DNA of 39,927 nt, from positions 1-39,927 of the forward strand of contig JACPRZ010000047.1 in assembly GCA_016193485.1 (NCBI GenBank), written 5' to 3'. The notes beneath the pieces were generated by a model, which saw only the letters and a program-made list of their open reading frames with translations, was not told where the DNA came from and ran no database searches. Source of the DNA: Bacteroidota bacterium (GTDB lineage: Bacteria; Bacteroidota; Bacteroidia; JACPRZ01). Of the stretch, positions 1 to 8,982 are shown piece by piece. The translations under genes were made by a program, and so were the position numbers. Position 1 is the first letter of the stretch. Every line of letters begins with the position of its first letter.

Positions 1-779
1 GTCAGCAAATTATTCCTGTATCCTAATATACTCATTATACTCTGCACCATACCCAGAACGCCAAGATGGAACGAGAAATATTCCTTTTTAACCGGATTAA
101 GGTTTAGCAATTGCAAAATCTGCATTAGAACCGGTTCGGAGAAATGGGAAATATGCCTTGGTATGTCAAGGTGCATCCACTTTTCCATTGTCCAACGTGC
201 CTGCCAACTTGCGAAATTGGGTACTTCAATGAGAAGGATACCGTTTTTATTAAGATTGCCGGATACCAGTTCCCTGAGCAATTCAACCGGAGCCGGCAAA
301 TGCTCCAATACATGGAAAAGGGTTATTACATCATAGGAGCCGGTTCCGATTTTCCCGGATGAATAATTTTCCGTAAAGACGGTAAGGTCAAAAATATTCC
401 TGGCATATTCAGCGCGCGGAAGAGATGTTTCTACTCCTGTTGAAGACCAACCCTGATTTTTTGCAAACCAGAGGAAGTTACCTTTTCCGCATCCGAAATC
501 AAGAAGCGATTCCGAACCCTGACGGATCTCCGATATTTTTTTAAGTATTCCTGTATATTCAAATGAAAGCAGACGGAAGAATAGCGATTTCCGGAAATCG
601 GCAACCTTGTAGTCATCGTCCTCATAAAAGGTTGATAAGTCAATATGATCGGGAATCAGCGTAAAATGATGTGAACAGGTACCGCAGGTTACTAACCTGA
701 AAGATTGTTTATTACCGGTATTCGCGGTAAAAAAGTCATTAAATTGATGAGAACCGCAAACGGGGCAGGAGGGAGGCAT
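1..779 (-). CDS. SAM-dependent methyltransferase with N-terminal zinc-binding motif (3' end beyond window)
   Basis: The reading frame begins with ATG at 779 and stays open to the left window edge, giving 259 codons without a stop, so the C-terminus is missing. The N-terminus has two Cys pairs (CPVCGS near residue 5 and CGTCS near residue 35) typical of the zinc-binding region of methyltransferases found in sugar clusters. Motif I of the class I fold is LLDFGCGKGNF near residue 95, followed by an acidic strand end (GVET) and FHVLEHLP near residue 150, as in the Methyltransf_23 family. It starts 2 bases after the stop of the upstream glycosyltransferase, so it belongs to the polysaccharide operon. 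The likely role is methylation of a sugar or a chain end; the acceptor cannot be predicted. Confidence 0.85.
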   Translation of the reverse strand, partial: MPPSCPVCGSHQFNDFFTANTGNKQSFRLVTCGTCSHHFTLIPDHIDLSTFYEDDDYKVADFRKSLFFRLLSFEYTGILKKISEIRQGSESLLDFGCGKGNFLWFAKNQGWSSTGVETSLPRAEYARNIFDLTVFTENYSSGKIGTGSYDVITLFHVLEHLPAPVELLRELVSGNLNKNGILLIEVPNFASWQARWTMEKWMHLDIPRHISHFSEPVLMQILQLLNLNPVKKEYFSFHLGVLGMVQSIMSILGYRNNLL

Positions 780-781
780 AC

Positions 782-2041
782 TTAATTAGTTACTCGTTGG
801 ATTATTGTCATTAAGGTCCGGTAGTGTTTTTCAGGGGAATGAAATTCGTCAATAAATGACCGCGCATTATCACCCATTTTGCGCGTGAGTTCCGCATTGT
901 TGAGCATTTGTTTTATTTTCCGGGCGAGATCCGGTACATCATTGGTCCGGTATAGAAGTCCGCTGTTTCCATCGGTGACCATTTCCGGGAAACTACCATG
1001 ATCCGGTGCTATTACAGGTGTTCCGCATGCCATACTTTCAAGAACCGCATTCGGCAGGTTCTCGTACCAGAGGGAGGTGTTCACTGAAAATGCTGATTCG
1101 GATAAGAGTTTCATTAACCCCTGTTTATTTAAGTTCCCGGCAAATTCGATGCCGGTTAAGCGGTTCTGGCGGATATAATCCAGCAATGCATCGCGGTACG
1201 CTTCATCGCTGTTACCGGCTATTTTCAGAGTAATGGAATTTTCACCCTCTTGTGATAATATTTTTATTGCTTCAAGGAGATGATGAACTCCTTTAATGAA
1301 TTCAATCCTGCCTGAATAGATGATTTGACGTGTTTTTTTTGATGAACCTGATTTTTCCGGGGGAAAAACAAATGACGGCAGGTGAACAAATCTATTTTCG
1401 TCCCATCCTCCCTCCGCCATTTTCCTTATCAGGAACCTGCTGGGAGAAACAAAATATTTAACCAGGTCAAAATATTTTTTTCTTTTATGGTACAGTGTTG
1501 CAAAGTAATTCACTGCCGATGCAGGCAAAGAACCATGCACGCACCTGTATCTTACGCTGTTTACAAGATTACCCCTGATACAAAGTTCGCAAAAAGAGCC
1601 GTTACGGAACAAATTTGATCCCGGGCATATCAACCCGAAATCGGATAACCTGACGATAAACGGAAGTTTATTTTTACTCAACGCGACCAGCACGGAAGGG
1701 GAAAGTTTTCTAAGGTACAATAACACGATCGCAAAATCGGGTTTTGTATCTTTAATCAGGCGATCAAGGTTATTTTCCACCTCTGCTGAATAAAAATTTC
1801 TTTCGAGAGTCCGTTTAAAACTTTTAATCGTCCATTTCTGTTCCTTATAATAGACCGATCTGTCGGATGACAGGGGTTTGACAAAATATTGACGGTAGGG
1901 GGTAGGTTCATTGGATGGATAATCCACCGAGAATGGAATGGCTTCGTGATGATTTAATTCGAGCAGTTGTTTCAGGTTGAAGAGATATCTTTCGGGACCG
2001 CCTATGTATTGATAGCGGATATTGATAAGAAGAATTTTCAC
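782..2041 (-). CDS. Glycosyltransferase family 4 protein
   Basis: This 419-residue cytoplasmic protein has the GT-B layout. The N-terminal half starts MKILLINIRYQYIGGPERYL, with the glycine-rich acceptor-side loop of GT4 enzymes. The C-terminal half contains IIYSGRIEFIKGVHHLLEAI and the nucleotide-sugar-binding EX7E segment, ENLPNAVLESMACGTPVIAP, followed by GNSGLLY. GT4 enzymes are retaining transferases that use NDP-sugars to extend lipid-linked glycans at the inner membrane. A Cys cluster in the middle (CPGS, CELCIRG, RCVHG, about residues 138-168) is seen in a subset of this family. It lies between the epimerase and the methyltransferase on the same strand. Donor and linkage are unknown. 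Confidence 0.9.
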   Translation of the reverse strand: MKILLINIRYQYIGGPERYLFNLKQLLELNHHEAIPFSVDYPSNEPTPYRQYFVKPLSSDRSVYYKEQKWTIKSFKRTLERNFYSAEVENNLDRLIKDTKPDFAIVLLYLRKLSPSVLVALSKNKLPFIVRLSDFGLICPGSNLFRNGSFCELCIRGNLVNSVRYRCVHGSLPASAVNYFATLYHKRKKYFDLVKYFVSPSRFLIRKMAEGGWDENRFVHLPSFVFPPEKSGSSKKTRQIIYSGRIEFIKGVHHLLEAIKILSQEGENSITLKIAGNSDEAYRDALLDYIRQNRLTGIEFAGNLNKQGLMKLLSESAFSVNTSLWYENLPNAVLESMACGTPVIAPDHGSFPEMVTDGNSGLLYRTNDVPDLARKIKQMLNNAELTRKMGDNARSFIDEFHSPEKHYRTLMTIIQRVTN

Positions 2042-2083
2042 GTAAACAGGATCAGTTGATGGATTGCAGTCAAAACCAGGGGA

Positions 2084-3049
2084 TTAACGGTTGAATACCG
2101 GTTCCTCTTCAGTTACCAGCCACTCTATGAATTTTTCAATTCCTTTTTCAATCGGGGTAATCGGGTCATACTGAAGTAAGCGCCTTGCTTTGGAGATATC
2201 GGCATTTGTTATTTCAACATCACCCGGCTGTTGCGGTTGCCGGTCAATTATTGCTTTTTTACCTGTACTTTTTTCAAGCAGGCGTATCAATTCAGACAGT
2301 GAAACGGTCCGGGATTCGCCAAGGTTGATGATTTCATAACCTTTCAGGTTGCGTACGGCTCCGGCCAGACCCCGGACAATGTCACCAATATATGTGTAAT
2401 CCCTCCGTGATGAACCATCCCCATACAGGGTGATTGGTTTATTATCCATAATATTCCGCGCAAAATTATGTATTGCCATTTCCGGCCTCTGCCTGGGCCC
2501 GTAAACCGTAAAAAACCGCAGGCAGAAAATATCAAAACCGCACAGGTGATGGTAGGTATGGCACAGCAGTTCGCATGCTTTTTTTGAAGCCGCATAAGGT
2601 GAAATGGGAAAATCAACCGGATCGCTTTCCGAAAACGGGATTTTTTTATTGTTACCGTACACAGAGGAAGAAGATGCAAAGATCATTTTTGTGATACCGG
2701 TATTTTTCATTGATTCGAGCAGGGTGAGAGTGCCGTTCACATTTACATCATAATAAAGTCGGGGATTTGTAAGGGAAGGGCGAACCCCGGTTCTGGCAGC
2801 AATGTGGATGACCTGATCGAACTTGTTTTTGGAAAACAATCGGGAAACATCCGCTTCATTCCGGATGTCACCTTCAACCAGTTGGAAATTTTTATGATTT
2901 TGCACCTTACCGGTGTTTTGCCGTTTAATCCGCGGGGAATAATAATTATCGAAGTTATCAATACCGGTTACCCGATATCCTTCGGATAAAAGATGTTCGG
3001 TAATATGGGAACCGATAAACCCTGCGCAACCGGTGACAAGGAAATTCAT
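2084..3049 (-). CDS. NAD-dependent epimerase, UDP-glucuronate 4-epimerase-like
   Basis: This is a 321-residue extended short-chain dehydrogenase. The Rossmann glycine motif TGCAGFIGSH sits at residues 6-15, SSSSVYG near residue 125 carries the catalytic Ser/Thr, and YAASKKACE near residue 151 is the YxxxK catalytic pair. The segment GIDNFDNYYSPRIKRQN after the first strand closely resembles UDP-glucuronate 4-epimerases, which make UDP-galacturonate. Length is normal for the family. The ATG at 3049 directly abuts the stop of the upstream membrane protein. It probably supplies an NDP-sugar to the polysaccharide. C4-epimerase is the best guess; a related dehydratase or UDP-xylose enzyme is not excluded. 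Confidence 0.88.
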   Translation of the reverse strand: MNFLVTGCAGFIGSHITEHLLSEGYRVTGIDNFDNYYSPRIKRQNTGKVQNHKNFQLVEGDIRNEADVSRLFSKNKFDQVIHIAARTGVRPSLTNPRLYYDVNVNGTLTLLESMKNTGITKMIFASSSSVYGNNKKIPFSESDPVDFPISPYAASKKACELLCHTYHHLCGFDIFCLRFFTVYGPRQRPEMAIHNFARNIMDNKPITLYGDGSSRRDYTYIGDIVRGLAGAVRNLKGYEIINLGESRTVSLSELIRLLEKSTGKKAIIDRQPQQPGDVEITNADISKARRLLQYDPITPIEKGIEKFIEWLVTEEEPVFNR

Positions 3050-4339
3050 TTATGAAAGGGATTTTTGAATTTGCATATCCTGCAACATCAACCTGAATGC
3101 AATGGCTCCAAGCCCGGCATACATCATGATGAATTGAAGTTGTTCCGGAATGGAGAGGGCAAAACTTTCAACAAAAATAGTAATAATGGTCAATGTAATG
3201 ATGAATGCCATTGATTTTTTTTCACCGGATGCCGAAGAAAGATATTTCAACGATTTAATTGCGGGAAAGAACCAGAGCCATATATAAAGGAACGCTGCTA
3301 TAAATCCCATTTCCCCTATTATATGCGACCAATAGGTATCGAAAAGAAAATTCTCCTTTTTGCTCCTTACGGCATCCGGACCTAAACCGTAAACGTTGTG
3401 CAGGTTATATTTATAGTATACGGGACTGTAATGTTTTCCAACCGGATAACTGCCGAAGGTGCCCTGCCCTGAACCGAACGGAAAATGATCCCAGGCGATT
3501 TTAAAACCGGCAATATAAAGTGCGATGCGCGGGGTTTGTTCAGAATGGGATCCGAAATAAAGTTTGTATTTGTATTGGATCTGGCTGACAAACGGTTTAC
3601 CCAGAATGACAAGTAATAAAACAAGTACAATGCCGGAAACGTACAATATTCTCCTGCGGGTCCGGCCGTCAAAACAAATTATGGTAAAAAATGAAAATAT
3701 GATCAGTGATGCTGCTACGGCTTTCATAAAAAGGAGAAGGCAAATGGTGATAAACGAAAATGCTGCTAAAAGCAAATACCTGTATTTTCTCCTGATCATA
3801 AACATTCCGAGGCATAGAATAATATTGATATTAAGAAGTGTTGCAGCCATTCCCGCGTCTTTTAACAGGGTACTGACTCCCCGTAAGAAAAAAGAAGTGT
3901 AATGACCGCTTATGAAAATTCTTTCCAGATAGGCCAACACTGCGATTGTTGCAAGAAAATAAATGATGAGATCCGCAACCAGGTAAAAATCCCGCTTCTC
4001 AATTCTGAGATTATAAAAAAGAATGAAATTGGCAGCAAACAGGAATGAAAAGAATGCGCCCTGGACATATCGGATCAACGGCACACTGGCAAAAAAGTAA
4101 TTCAGGAAACAAAACAGCGCGAGGAAAAGAAGAAGAATAAAATAGGTTTTTTTAACGGAAATATTCCGGACGAAAAATTTAATATTTATCAGAGCAAGAA
4201 AGGCGGTGAAAACAAACCACATTACATATTCAAACCCGGTAATTTTCAGATGAAAGAGCGCCATCATCTTTGCCGAGAGCACAAAGCCAATAAACATGAC
4301 AACAAAAATGATTGTATTGATACGGCTTATTTTAACCAT
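3050..4339 (-). CDS. O-antigen ligase/polymerase (Wzy-like) membrane protein
   Basis: This is a very hydrophobic protein of about 429 residues with roughly ten to twelve predicted membrane segments and one large soluble loop near residues 265-345, rich in Gly, Tyr and His (for example SGQGTFGSYPVGKHYSPVYY). This layout is typical of O-antigen polymerases and WaaL-type ligases, which act on the periplasmic side of the inner membrane. The frame extends upstream to a GTG at 4378, but that start overlaps the end of asnB. The ATG at 4339 leaves an 11-base gap and puts a hydrophobic segment near the N-terminus, so I prefer it. The family is poorly conserved in sequence, so polymerase versus ligase cannot be decided here. 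Confidence 0.78.
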   Translation of the reverse strand: MVKISRINTIIFVVMFIGFVLSAKMMALFHLKITGFEYVMWFVFTAFLALINIKFFVRNISVKKTYFILLLFLALFCFLNYFFASVPLIRYVQGAFFSFLFAANFILFYNLRIEKRDFYLVADLIIYFLATIAVLAYLERIFISGHYTSFFLRGVSTLLKDAGMAATLLNINIILCLGMFMIRRKYRYLLLAAFSFITICLLLFMKAVAASLIIFSFFTIICFDGRTRRRILYVSGIVLVLLLVILGKPFVSQIQYKYKLYFGSHSEQTPRIALYIAGFKIAWDHFPFGSGQGTFGSYPVGKHYSPVYYKYNLHNVYGLGPDAVRSKKENFLFDTYWSHIIGEMGFIAAFLYIWLWFFPAIKSLKYLSSASGEKKSMAFIITLTIITIFVESFALSIPEQLQFIMMYAGLGAIAFRLMLQDMQIQKSLS

Positions 4340-4350
4340 CTGATGTATGA

Positions 4351-6222
4351 TTAATTTTTCCCGTAATTTTCCATCCACGATTTGAACGTGAAGAGCATCC
4401 AGATAAAATTTCCCAGGTCGGCTTGTCCTTTTTTATTGGCGCTGAGTATTTCCTTAATAATTTTGCCGTTCAGCCCGAAATCATTCTGGTATAACGAATT
4501 CAGACGTTCATCAAATTTTCTATCCTTAAACCAGTCGTGCATGGGTACGGTAAATCCTTTTTTAGGCCCGCGCAGGATTGTTCCCGGAAGTTTTTTTCCA
4601 ATCGTATTCCTCAACACGCTTTTACGCTCGTACCCCTCCATTTTGATATTTTTTGACACCATCATCATATATTCAACAAGCCGGTGGTCAAGAAATGGTA
4701 TACGTGTTTCCAGTGAATAAGCCATGCTCATGCGGTCAACTTTAACGAGGAAGTCATCCGGCAGCAAAACCTTCAACTGGAAAAGCATTAATTTATAAAA
4801 TGAATCATTAACGGGATACTTCCCGTAAAAGTCGTTTATAAAATCAGCGAGTTTTACCTGCTTTCCAAGACCTGCCGTCAGTTCTTCTATCAGGTGAGGA
4901 ATGTACCATGATGACTTCATCAGAAGGCGCTTCTGATAGGGCTGGGCGGCATAGTGGAGCACCCGTACTGCACGGTTCAGTTTATAGCGCAGGGTCCCGG
5001 TGAAGGCATTGCCGAAGATGGCGATAAGTTCAGGTAAGAAATTTTTTACGGGTGAAGGGATATTCCGGTATTGCCGGGCGAATTTTTCCACCTGGTAAGC
5101 ATTGTACCCCGACAGAACTTCATCGCCCCCGTCACCGGTGAGTACCATTTTTACTTCACGCGAAGCGATTTTAGATACATAGCCGGTAGGAATAGCCGAA
5201 GAGTCACCGAACGGCTCATCATAATGATGAAGGATGCGATTCAACGCATCGTCAAAACGGTCGGGTTCCACCACGAACTCCGAATGGCGGGTATTAAACT
5301 TCACCGCTACATCCCGCGCGAGTTTCCGTTCGTCAAATTCCCTGCTCCGGAAACCTATGGTGAAAGTGCGTACCGGGACAGTACTTATTTCGGACATCAG
5401 TGCAACGACCGAGGATGAATCAAGTCCTCCGCTCAGAAAAGCACCGAATGGAACATCACTGCGCATCCGTATCATCACTGCATCGCGGAGAATATTTTCA
5501 AAGTTCTCATACACCTTTTTTTTATCAGAAACCATCTCCTCTTCGGCAAGAGGGGGGACATCCCAATAGGGATATTCGGTAAAAGAGTTTTCCTTTACCA
5601 GGAGATAGTGGCCTTGTTTTAGTTTGGAAATATTTTTGAAAAAGGAAAATGGAGCGGGCACATAACCGAGGCATAAATAGAGTTCGCTTAAACTCAGATC
5701 AGGGCGAGGTGGTATCCCATAGGCGAGGATGGCTTTGATTTCGGAACCAAAAATAAAAGTGTTGTCATATACCGTATAGTAGAGGGGTTTTTCGCCCAGG
5801 CGGTCACGCGAAATAAAAAGTTGTTTTTTACGGTCATCCCAGATGGTGAATGCCCACATGCCGTTGAGTTTGTTCTGGCAATCGGTTCCCCATTTTTCGT
5901 ATGCGCGCAATATAACTTCTGTGTCGGAATTTGTTTTGAAAACGCATCCCGTTTTTTTCAGTTCTTCTCTTAATTCAATGTAATTGTAAATTTCTCCATT
6001 GTAAATTATTGTAATGGATTTATCTTCATTGAAGAGTGGTTGGTCACCGGTTTCAAGGTCAATGATGGTAAGGCGTCTGTGGCCTAATCCCAGGTTTTCT
6101 TTAATGTAATATCCTTCGCCATCCGGTCCCCGGTGAGTAAGGGTTGCCGTCATCTTCCGGACGATACCTTCATCAGCGGGACGCGAACCATCATAATGAA
6201 ATATACCGGTTATGCCGCACAT
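4351..6222 (-). CDS. asnB: Asparagine synthetase-like, glutamine-hydrolysing amidotransferase (copy 1)
   Basis: This is a full-length, 623-residue AsnB-type protein. Cys2 after the initiator Met (MCGITGIF) is the nucleophile of the N-terminal glutaminase domain, supported by HRGPDGEG near residue 31 and the GEIYNY segment. The C-terminal synthetase domain has the PP-loop SGGLDSSSVVALMSE near residue 265 and LTGDGGDEVLSGYN further on. The family transfers glutamine-derived ammonia to an adenylated carboxylate. Inside polysaccharide clusters such genes are thought to amidate uronic acids or similar groups rather than make free asparagine, which is an inference here. A TAnnTTTG-type box lies just upstream (6240-6247), so it may have an internal promoter. 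Confidence 0.92.
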   Translation of the reverse strand: MCGITGIFHYDGSRPADEGIVRKMTATLTHRGPDGEGYYIKENLGLGHRRLTIIDLETGDQPLFNEDKSITIIYNGEIYNYIELREELKKTGCVFKTNSDTEVILRAYEKWGTDCQNKLNGMWAFTIWDDRKKQLFISRDRLGEKPLYYTVYDNTFIFGSEIKAILAYGIPPRPDLSLSELYLCLGYVPAPFSFFKNISKLKQGHYLLVKENSFTEYPYWDVPPLAEEEMVSDKKKVYENFENILRDAVMIRMRSDVPFGAFLSGGLDSSSVVALMSEISTVPVRTFTIGFRSREFDERKLARDVAVKFNTRHSEFVVEPDRFDDALNRILHHYDEPFGDSSAIPTGYVSKIASREVKMVLTGDGGDEVLSGYNAYQVEKFARQYRNIPSPVKNFLPELIAIFGNAFTGTLRYKLNRAVRVLHYAAQPYQKRLLMKSSWYIPHLIEELTAGLGKQVKLADFINDFYGKYPVNDSFYKLMLFQLKVLLPDDFLVKVDRMSMAYSLETRIPFLDHRLVEYMMMVSKNIKMEGYERKSVLRNTIGKKLPGTILRGPKKGFTVPMHDWFKDRKFDERLNSLYQNDFGLNGKIIKEILSANKKGQADLGNFIWMLFTFKSWMENYGKN

Positions 6223-6239
6223 ACCTTAGAGATAAAGTG

Positions 6240-6247
6240 CAAAGATA
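6240..6247 (-). promoter_or_regulatory. Candidate Bacteroidota -7 box (TATCTTTG) upstream of asnB copy 1
   Basis: The minus strand reads TATCTTTGC, fitting the TAnnTTTG consensus, in the 45-base gap between the flippase and asnB. It ends 17 bases before the asnB ATG. A clear -33 element is not evident, so this is a candidate internal promoter only. Confidence 0.45.
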
Positions 6248-6267
6248 GAAGATGGAAATTAAAGGGA

Positions 6268-7719
6268 TCAATGAAACAGAATTCTGAATTTACTTCTGAT
6301 AAAATCCTTTTCATGGTTTGAGAGCCGGGACACCGCGAAGATAAGGTATGCACCGGTAATAAGCGGCAATTTTATTCCGGCATCAGCCCAAACATTGTCG
6401 CAGATGGAAAAGGAAGCCACTGTAATTAACACAGAAAGTATGGCTATTTGAAGAATATCTCTATTTACAGAAAAATCGATTTTGTAATATTTCCGCGAAA
6501 AAAGATATCCAGTGGTAACAAGGGCGATATTTCCGCATAAAAATCCGGTCACTGCACCGTATTCTTTAAATTGAGGAATCAGAAGGAGGTTAAACAACCC
6601 GTTCACCGTGATTCCTATGGCCATCGCAAGCAGATTAAATCCTATTTTTTTTGAATAAAAAATACCGAGGGAAGCGAAGGAATATAATCCGTAAACGATT
6701 GCGCCCAACACAAGAAAGGAGAGGTATTTTTCCGTTCCGAGATATTCCGCTGTCCCCAGTATCAGCACCAGGGGTTTCCCGAGTGAACAAATAACAAGCC
6801 CTATGACACCGGCCGCCATAATGTAATAACTCTGAAAACGTGAAAAAGTGGGGGGGGCGTCATCATTGTTCCAGACGGAAAAAGCGAATGGGCCAAATGC
6901 TGTCTGGAACGCGGTAACGGCCATTACCATGATCATACTCATTTTCTGACAAAGCGAGTAGATGCCCAGTTGATCCCCGCTTAAATACCGCACAAGAAAT
7001 ATCCTGTCAAGAGAAGGAGCGAGATTTGAAATCACGAAGACCAGCATCATCGGGAAACCGAAAGATGTTAATTTCAGAAGCAGCGATTTATCAACGGCAA
7101 CCACCAGGTAATTTCTGCACCACCACAACCCCAGAAAAGTAAATACCCATACTGCAATGCACTGGATAAGCAATACATTATTAAGATTAATTTTTTCGAA
7201 TGTATAGCAAACAACAAGCAGGAGTAGATTTAAACCTGCCGATCCGATGGAAATAATCAGAAACCGCGATCTCTGAAATGTCCATTTAAACCAGTTCTGG
7301 AAATACTGGACCAGCACCAGTGCAGGGATTGAAGCCACGATGATATAAAGTGATAGGTGATGATTGTAACCGACTCCAACTATTTTAGCAAGAAGACCAG
7401 GGAAGAAAAATCCGCTGGCACAGAGCGTGAAAATCAGTGTGACCTGGATAATAAATCCATGTCCGAAAATTTTTTCACGGTTAGGGCTGTTCGCGTCATC
7501 ATAATAATAGCGTGCTGCTGCTGAATCCATTCCGAATATTGCCACAGCGACCATAAGGGATCCGGCAATCATGAGCAGGTTCCAGATTCCGAATTCAGAG
7601 GAGGTCAACTGCCGCACCATGACCGGCAGCGTTATGAAGGCAATAAATTTTGAAACGGCATTGGCTATGCCGTAAAGAGCGGTATCTTTAAGAAGGAATT
7701 TGAGACGTTCTTTCAACAT
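6268..7719 (-). CDS. Polysaccharide flippase (Wzx/MVF-type), copy 1
   Basis: This 483-residue protein is built almost entirely of hydrophobic segments (about 12-14). Its N-terminal sequence DTALYGIANAVSKFIAFI is characteristic of oligosaccharide flippases of the MOP superfamily, as is the loop GMDSAAARYYYDD near residue 63. Wzx proteins move lipid-linked repeat units across the inner membrane for polymerisation. Its ATG at 7719 lies 32 bases inside the end of the upstream glycosyltransferase, which argues for coupled translation. A second flippase gene lies at 34633-35919, but this copy is inside the polysaccharide operon and is the likelier partner of the local polymerase. Confidence 0.9.
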   Translation of the reverse strand: MLKERLKFLLKDTALYGIANAVSKFIAFITLPVMVRQLTSSEFGIWNLLMIAGSLMVAVAIFGMDSAAARYYYDDANSPNREKIFGHGFIIQVTLIFTLCASGFFFPGLLAKIVGVGYNHHLSLYIIVASIPALVLVQYFQNWFKWTFQRSRFLIISIGSAGLNLLLLVVCYTFEKINLNNVLLIQCIAVWVFTFLGLWWCRNYLVVAVDKSLLLKLTSFGFPMMLVFVISNLAPSLDRIFLVRYLSGDQLGIYSLCQKMSMIMVMAVTAFQTAFGPFAFSVWNNDDAPPTFSRFQSYYIMAAGVIGLVICSLGKPLVLILGTAEYLGTEKYLSFLVLGAIVYGLYSFASLGIFYSKKIGFNLLAMAIGITVNGLFNLLLIPQFKEYGAVTGFLCGNIALVTTGYLFSRKYYKIDFSVNRDILQIAILSVLITVASFSICDNVWADAGIKLPLITGAYLIFAVSRLSNHEKDFIRSKFRILFH

Positions 7720-8977
7720 TCAGCGGACTTCCCGGTTTTTCACCGTTTTTTTTTTCATCGAGGATTTCATTCAGTACATTTATGTACAAATCTATGGTAT
7801 TTTCCCATCCGTTATATTTTTTTACATATTCATAACCCCTTCTGCCAAGTTCTTTTCTACCGGAATCACCCATCTCCAGCGATTCAATTAGCCGTTTGTA
7901 AATTTCATCTTCGGTAAAAGCCGAAAGGATAGGGGGGAATTCATTTTCATAAAAATCCTCGTCTGAAAATGCCGTGATGAGCGGTTTTCCGGCAGAAAGC
8001 GCTTCAATGCTTCCGGAACCGAATGGCATTCTCGGTTTTTCCTTATCCTCAGGATATTTAAGGTACCACTTGTCATGCCAGAATTGGTCCACCACTACTA
8101 CATTATCCAATGAAATATATCCCCTTATTCCGTCCTTATTCATCTCTTTAACCCATTCCACATACGATTCAATATTCAATTCTGAAATAAGCCGCATGCT
8201 TGCTTCAACATCATGACCCTTTTGAATGGTTACAAGCAGGGCGTTAGGTTTCTTTTCTTTTACCAGCCGGGCATAAGCGCGGAAAAACTTATCGTTTCCT
8301 TTCGGATCATTCCAGACCGATCGCCAGGAGTGTCTGGCAATCATGAAATAAATTACATCGAACCGCTTGTATTTTTCTTTCAGGAATAAATTCCGTTTGG
8401 CTGCATATTTTTCAATATCCCATGCGAGACGGACCTTTCTCATTTTATCCGTTAGTCCGAGTTTCCTGACATACGTGTTTACCTGGTAACCCATCGTGAT
8501 TCCGATACGGTCCGCATTGCAAATGGCTTTTCTTTGAATAGGACCGAAGAAAAGGAGCGAGCGCAGTCCCCTTGGTTTTTTAAAATAAACTGATTTTCTG
8601 ATCGCTTCAAATAAATTTTCACGTAATGCGGTAATAACCAGGTCGGAGCCGAAACTGTAAAAAAAATAGGGTACTTTGGCTCTTTGGGCAATAATGGGAC
8701 CCCAACCGCATACCAGCGCAATATCACACACGGAAAAATCGATTATCATTCTTTTCAGTTCGTTCTGCGGAAAAAGAAAGTTGGGGTTTACTTTATAATA
8801 GTGTATCCAGTCGGGAAGGTTGCCTTCATTTAACCCGGCATCCTCCCACCAGGGATAATCCTGCTGAAGTTTGGAAGAATCATCAAGGAACATTTCTGCG
8901 TCAATTCCTTTTGCCCGCAAAAAAAGAGCGAGGTTGTATGAATTGTTGAGGGTATTACCGTATAGGTGAACTTTCAT
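7688..8977 (-). CDS. Glycosyltransferase (GT-B fold, GT4-like)
   Basis: This 429-residue soluble protein starts MKVHLYGNTLNNSYNLALFL. The N-terminal half contains CGWGPIIAQRAKVPYFFYSF (near residue 88) and GSDLV, typical of the acceptor domain. The C-terminal part has the donor-site-like stretch PFGSGSIEALSAGKPLITAF near residue 318, followed by a helical tail ending in a family-typical RRGYEYVKKYNGW. It is more divergent than the GT4 protein at 782-2041 and its donor is unknown. The 3' end overlaps the flippase start by 32 bases and the 5' end is 5 bases from the LpxD-like gene, so it sits in the middle of a tightly packed operon. Confidence 0.82.
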   Translation of the reverse strand: MKVHLYGNTLNNSYNLALFLRAKGIDAEMFLDDSSKLQQDYPWWEDAGLNEGNLPDWIHYYKVNPNFLFPQNELKRMIIDFSVCDIALVCGWGPIIAQRAKVPYFFYSFGSDLVITALRENLFEAIRKSVYFKKPRGLRSLLFFGPIQRKAICNADRIGITMGYQVNTYVRKLGLTDKMRKVRLAWDIEKYAAKRNLFLKEKYKRFDVIYFMIARHSWRSVWNDPKGNDKFFRAYARLVKEKKPNALLVTIQKGHDVEASMRLISELNIESYVEWVKEMNKDGIRGYISLDNVVVVDQFWHDKWYLKYPEDKEKPRMPFGSGSIEALSAGKPLITAFSDEDFYENEFPPILSAFTEDEIYKRLIESLEMGDSGRKELGRRGYEYVKKYNGWENTIDLYINVLNEILDEKKNGEKPGSPLNVERTSQIPS

Positions 8978-8982
8978 TTTCG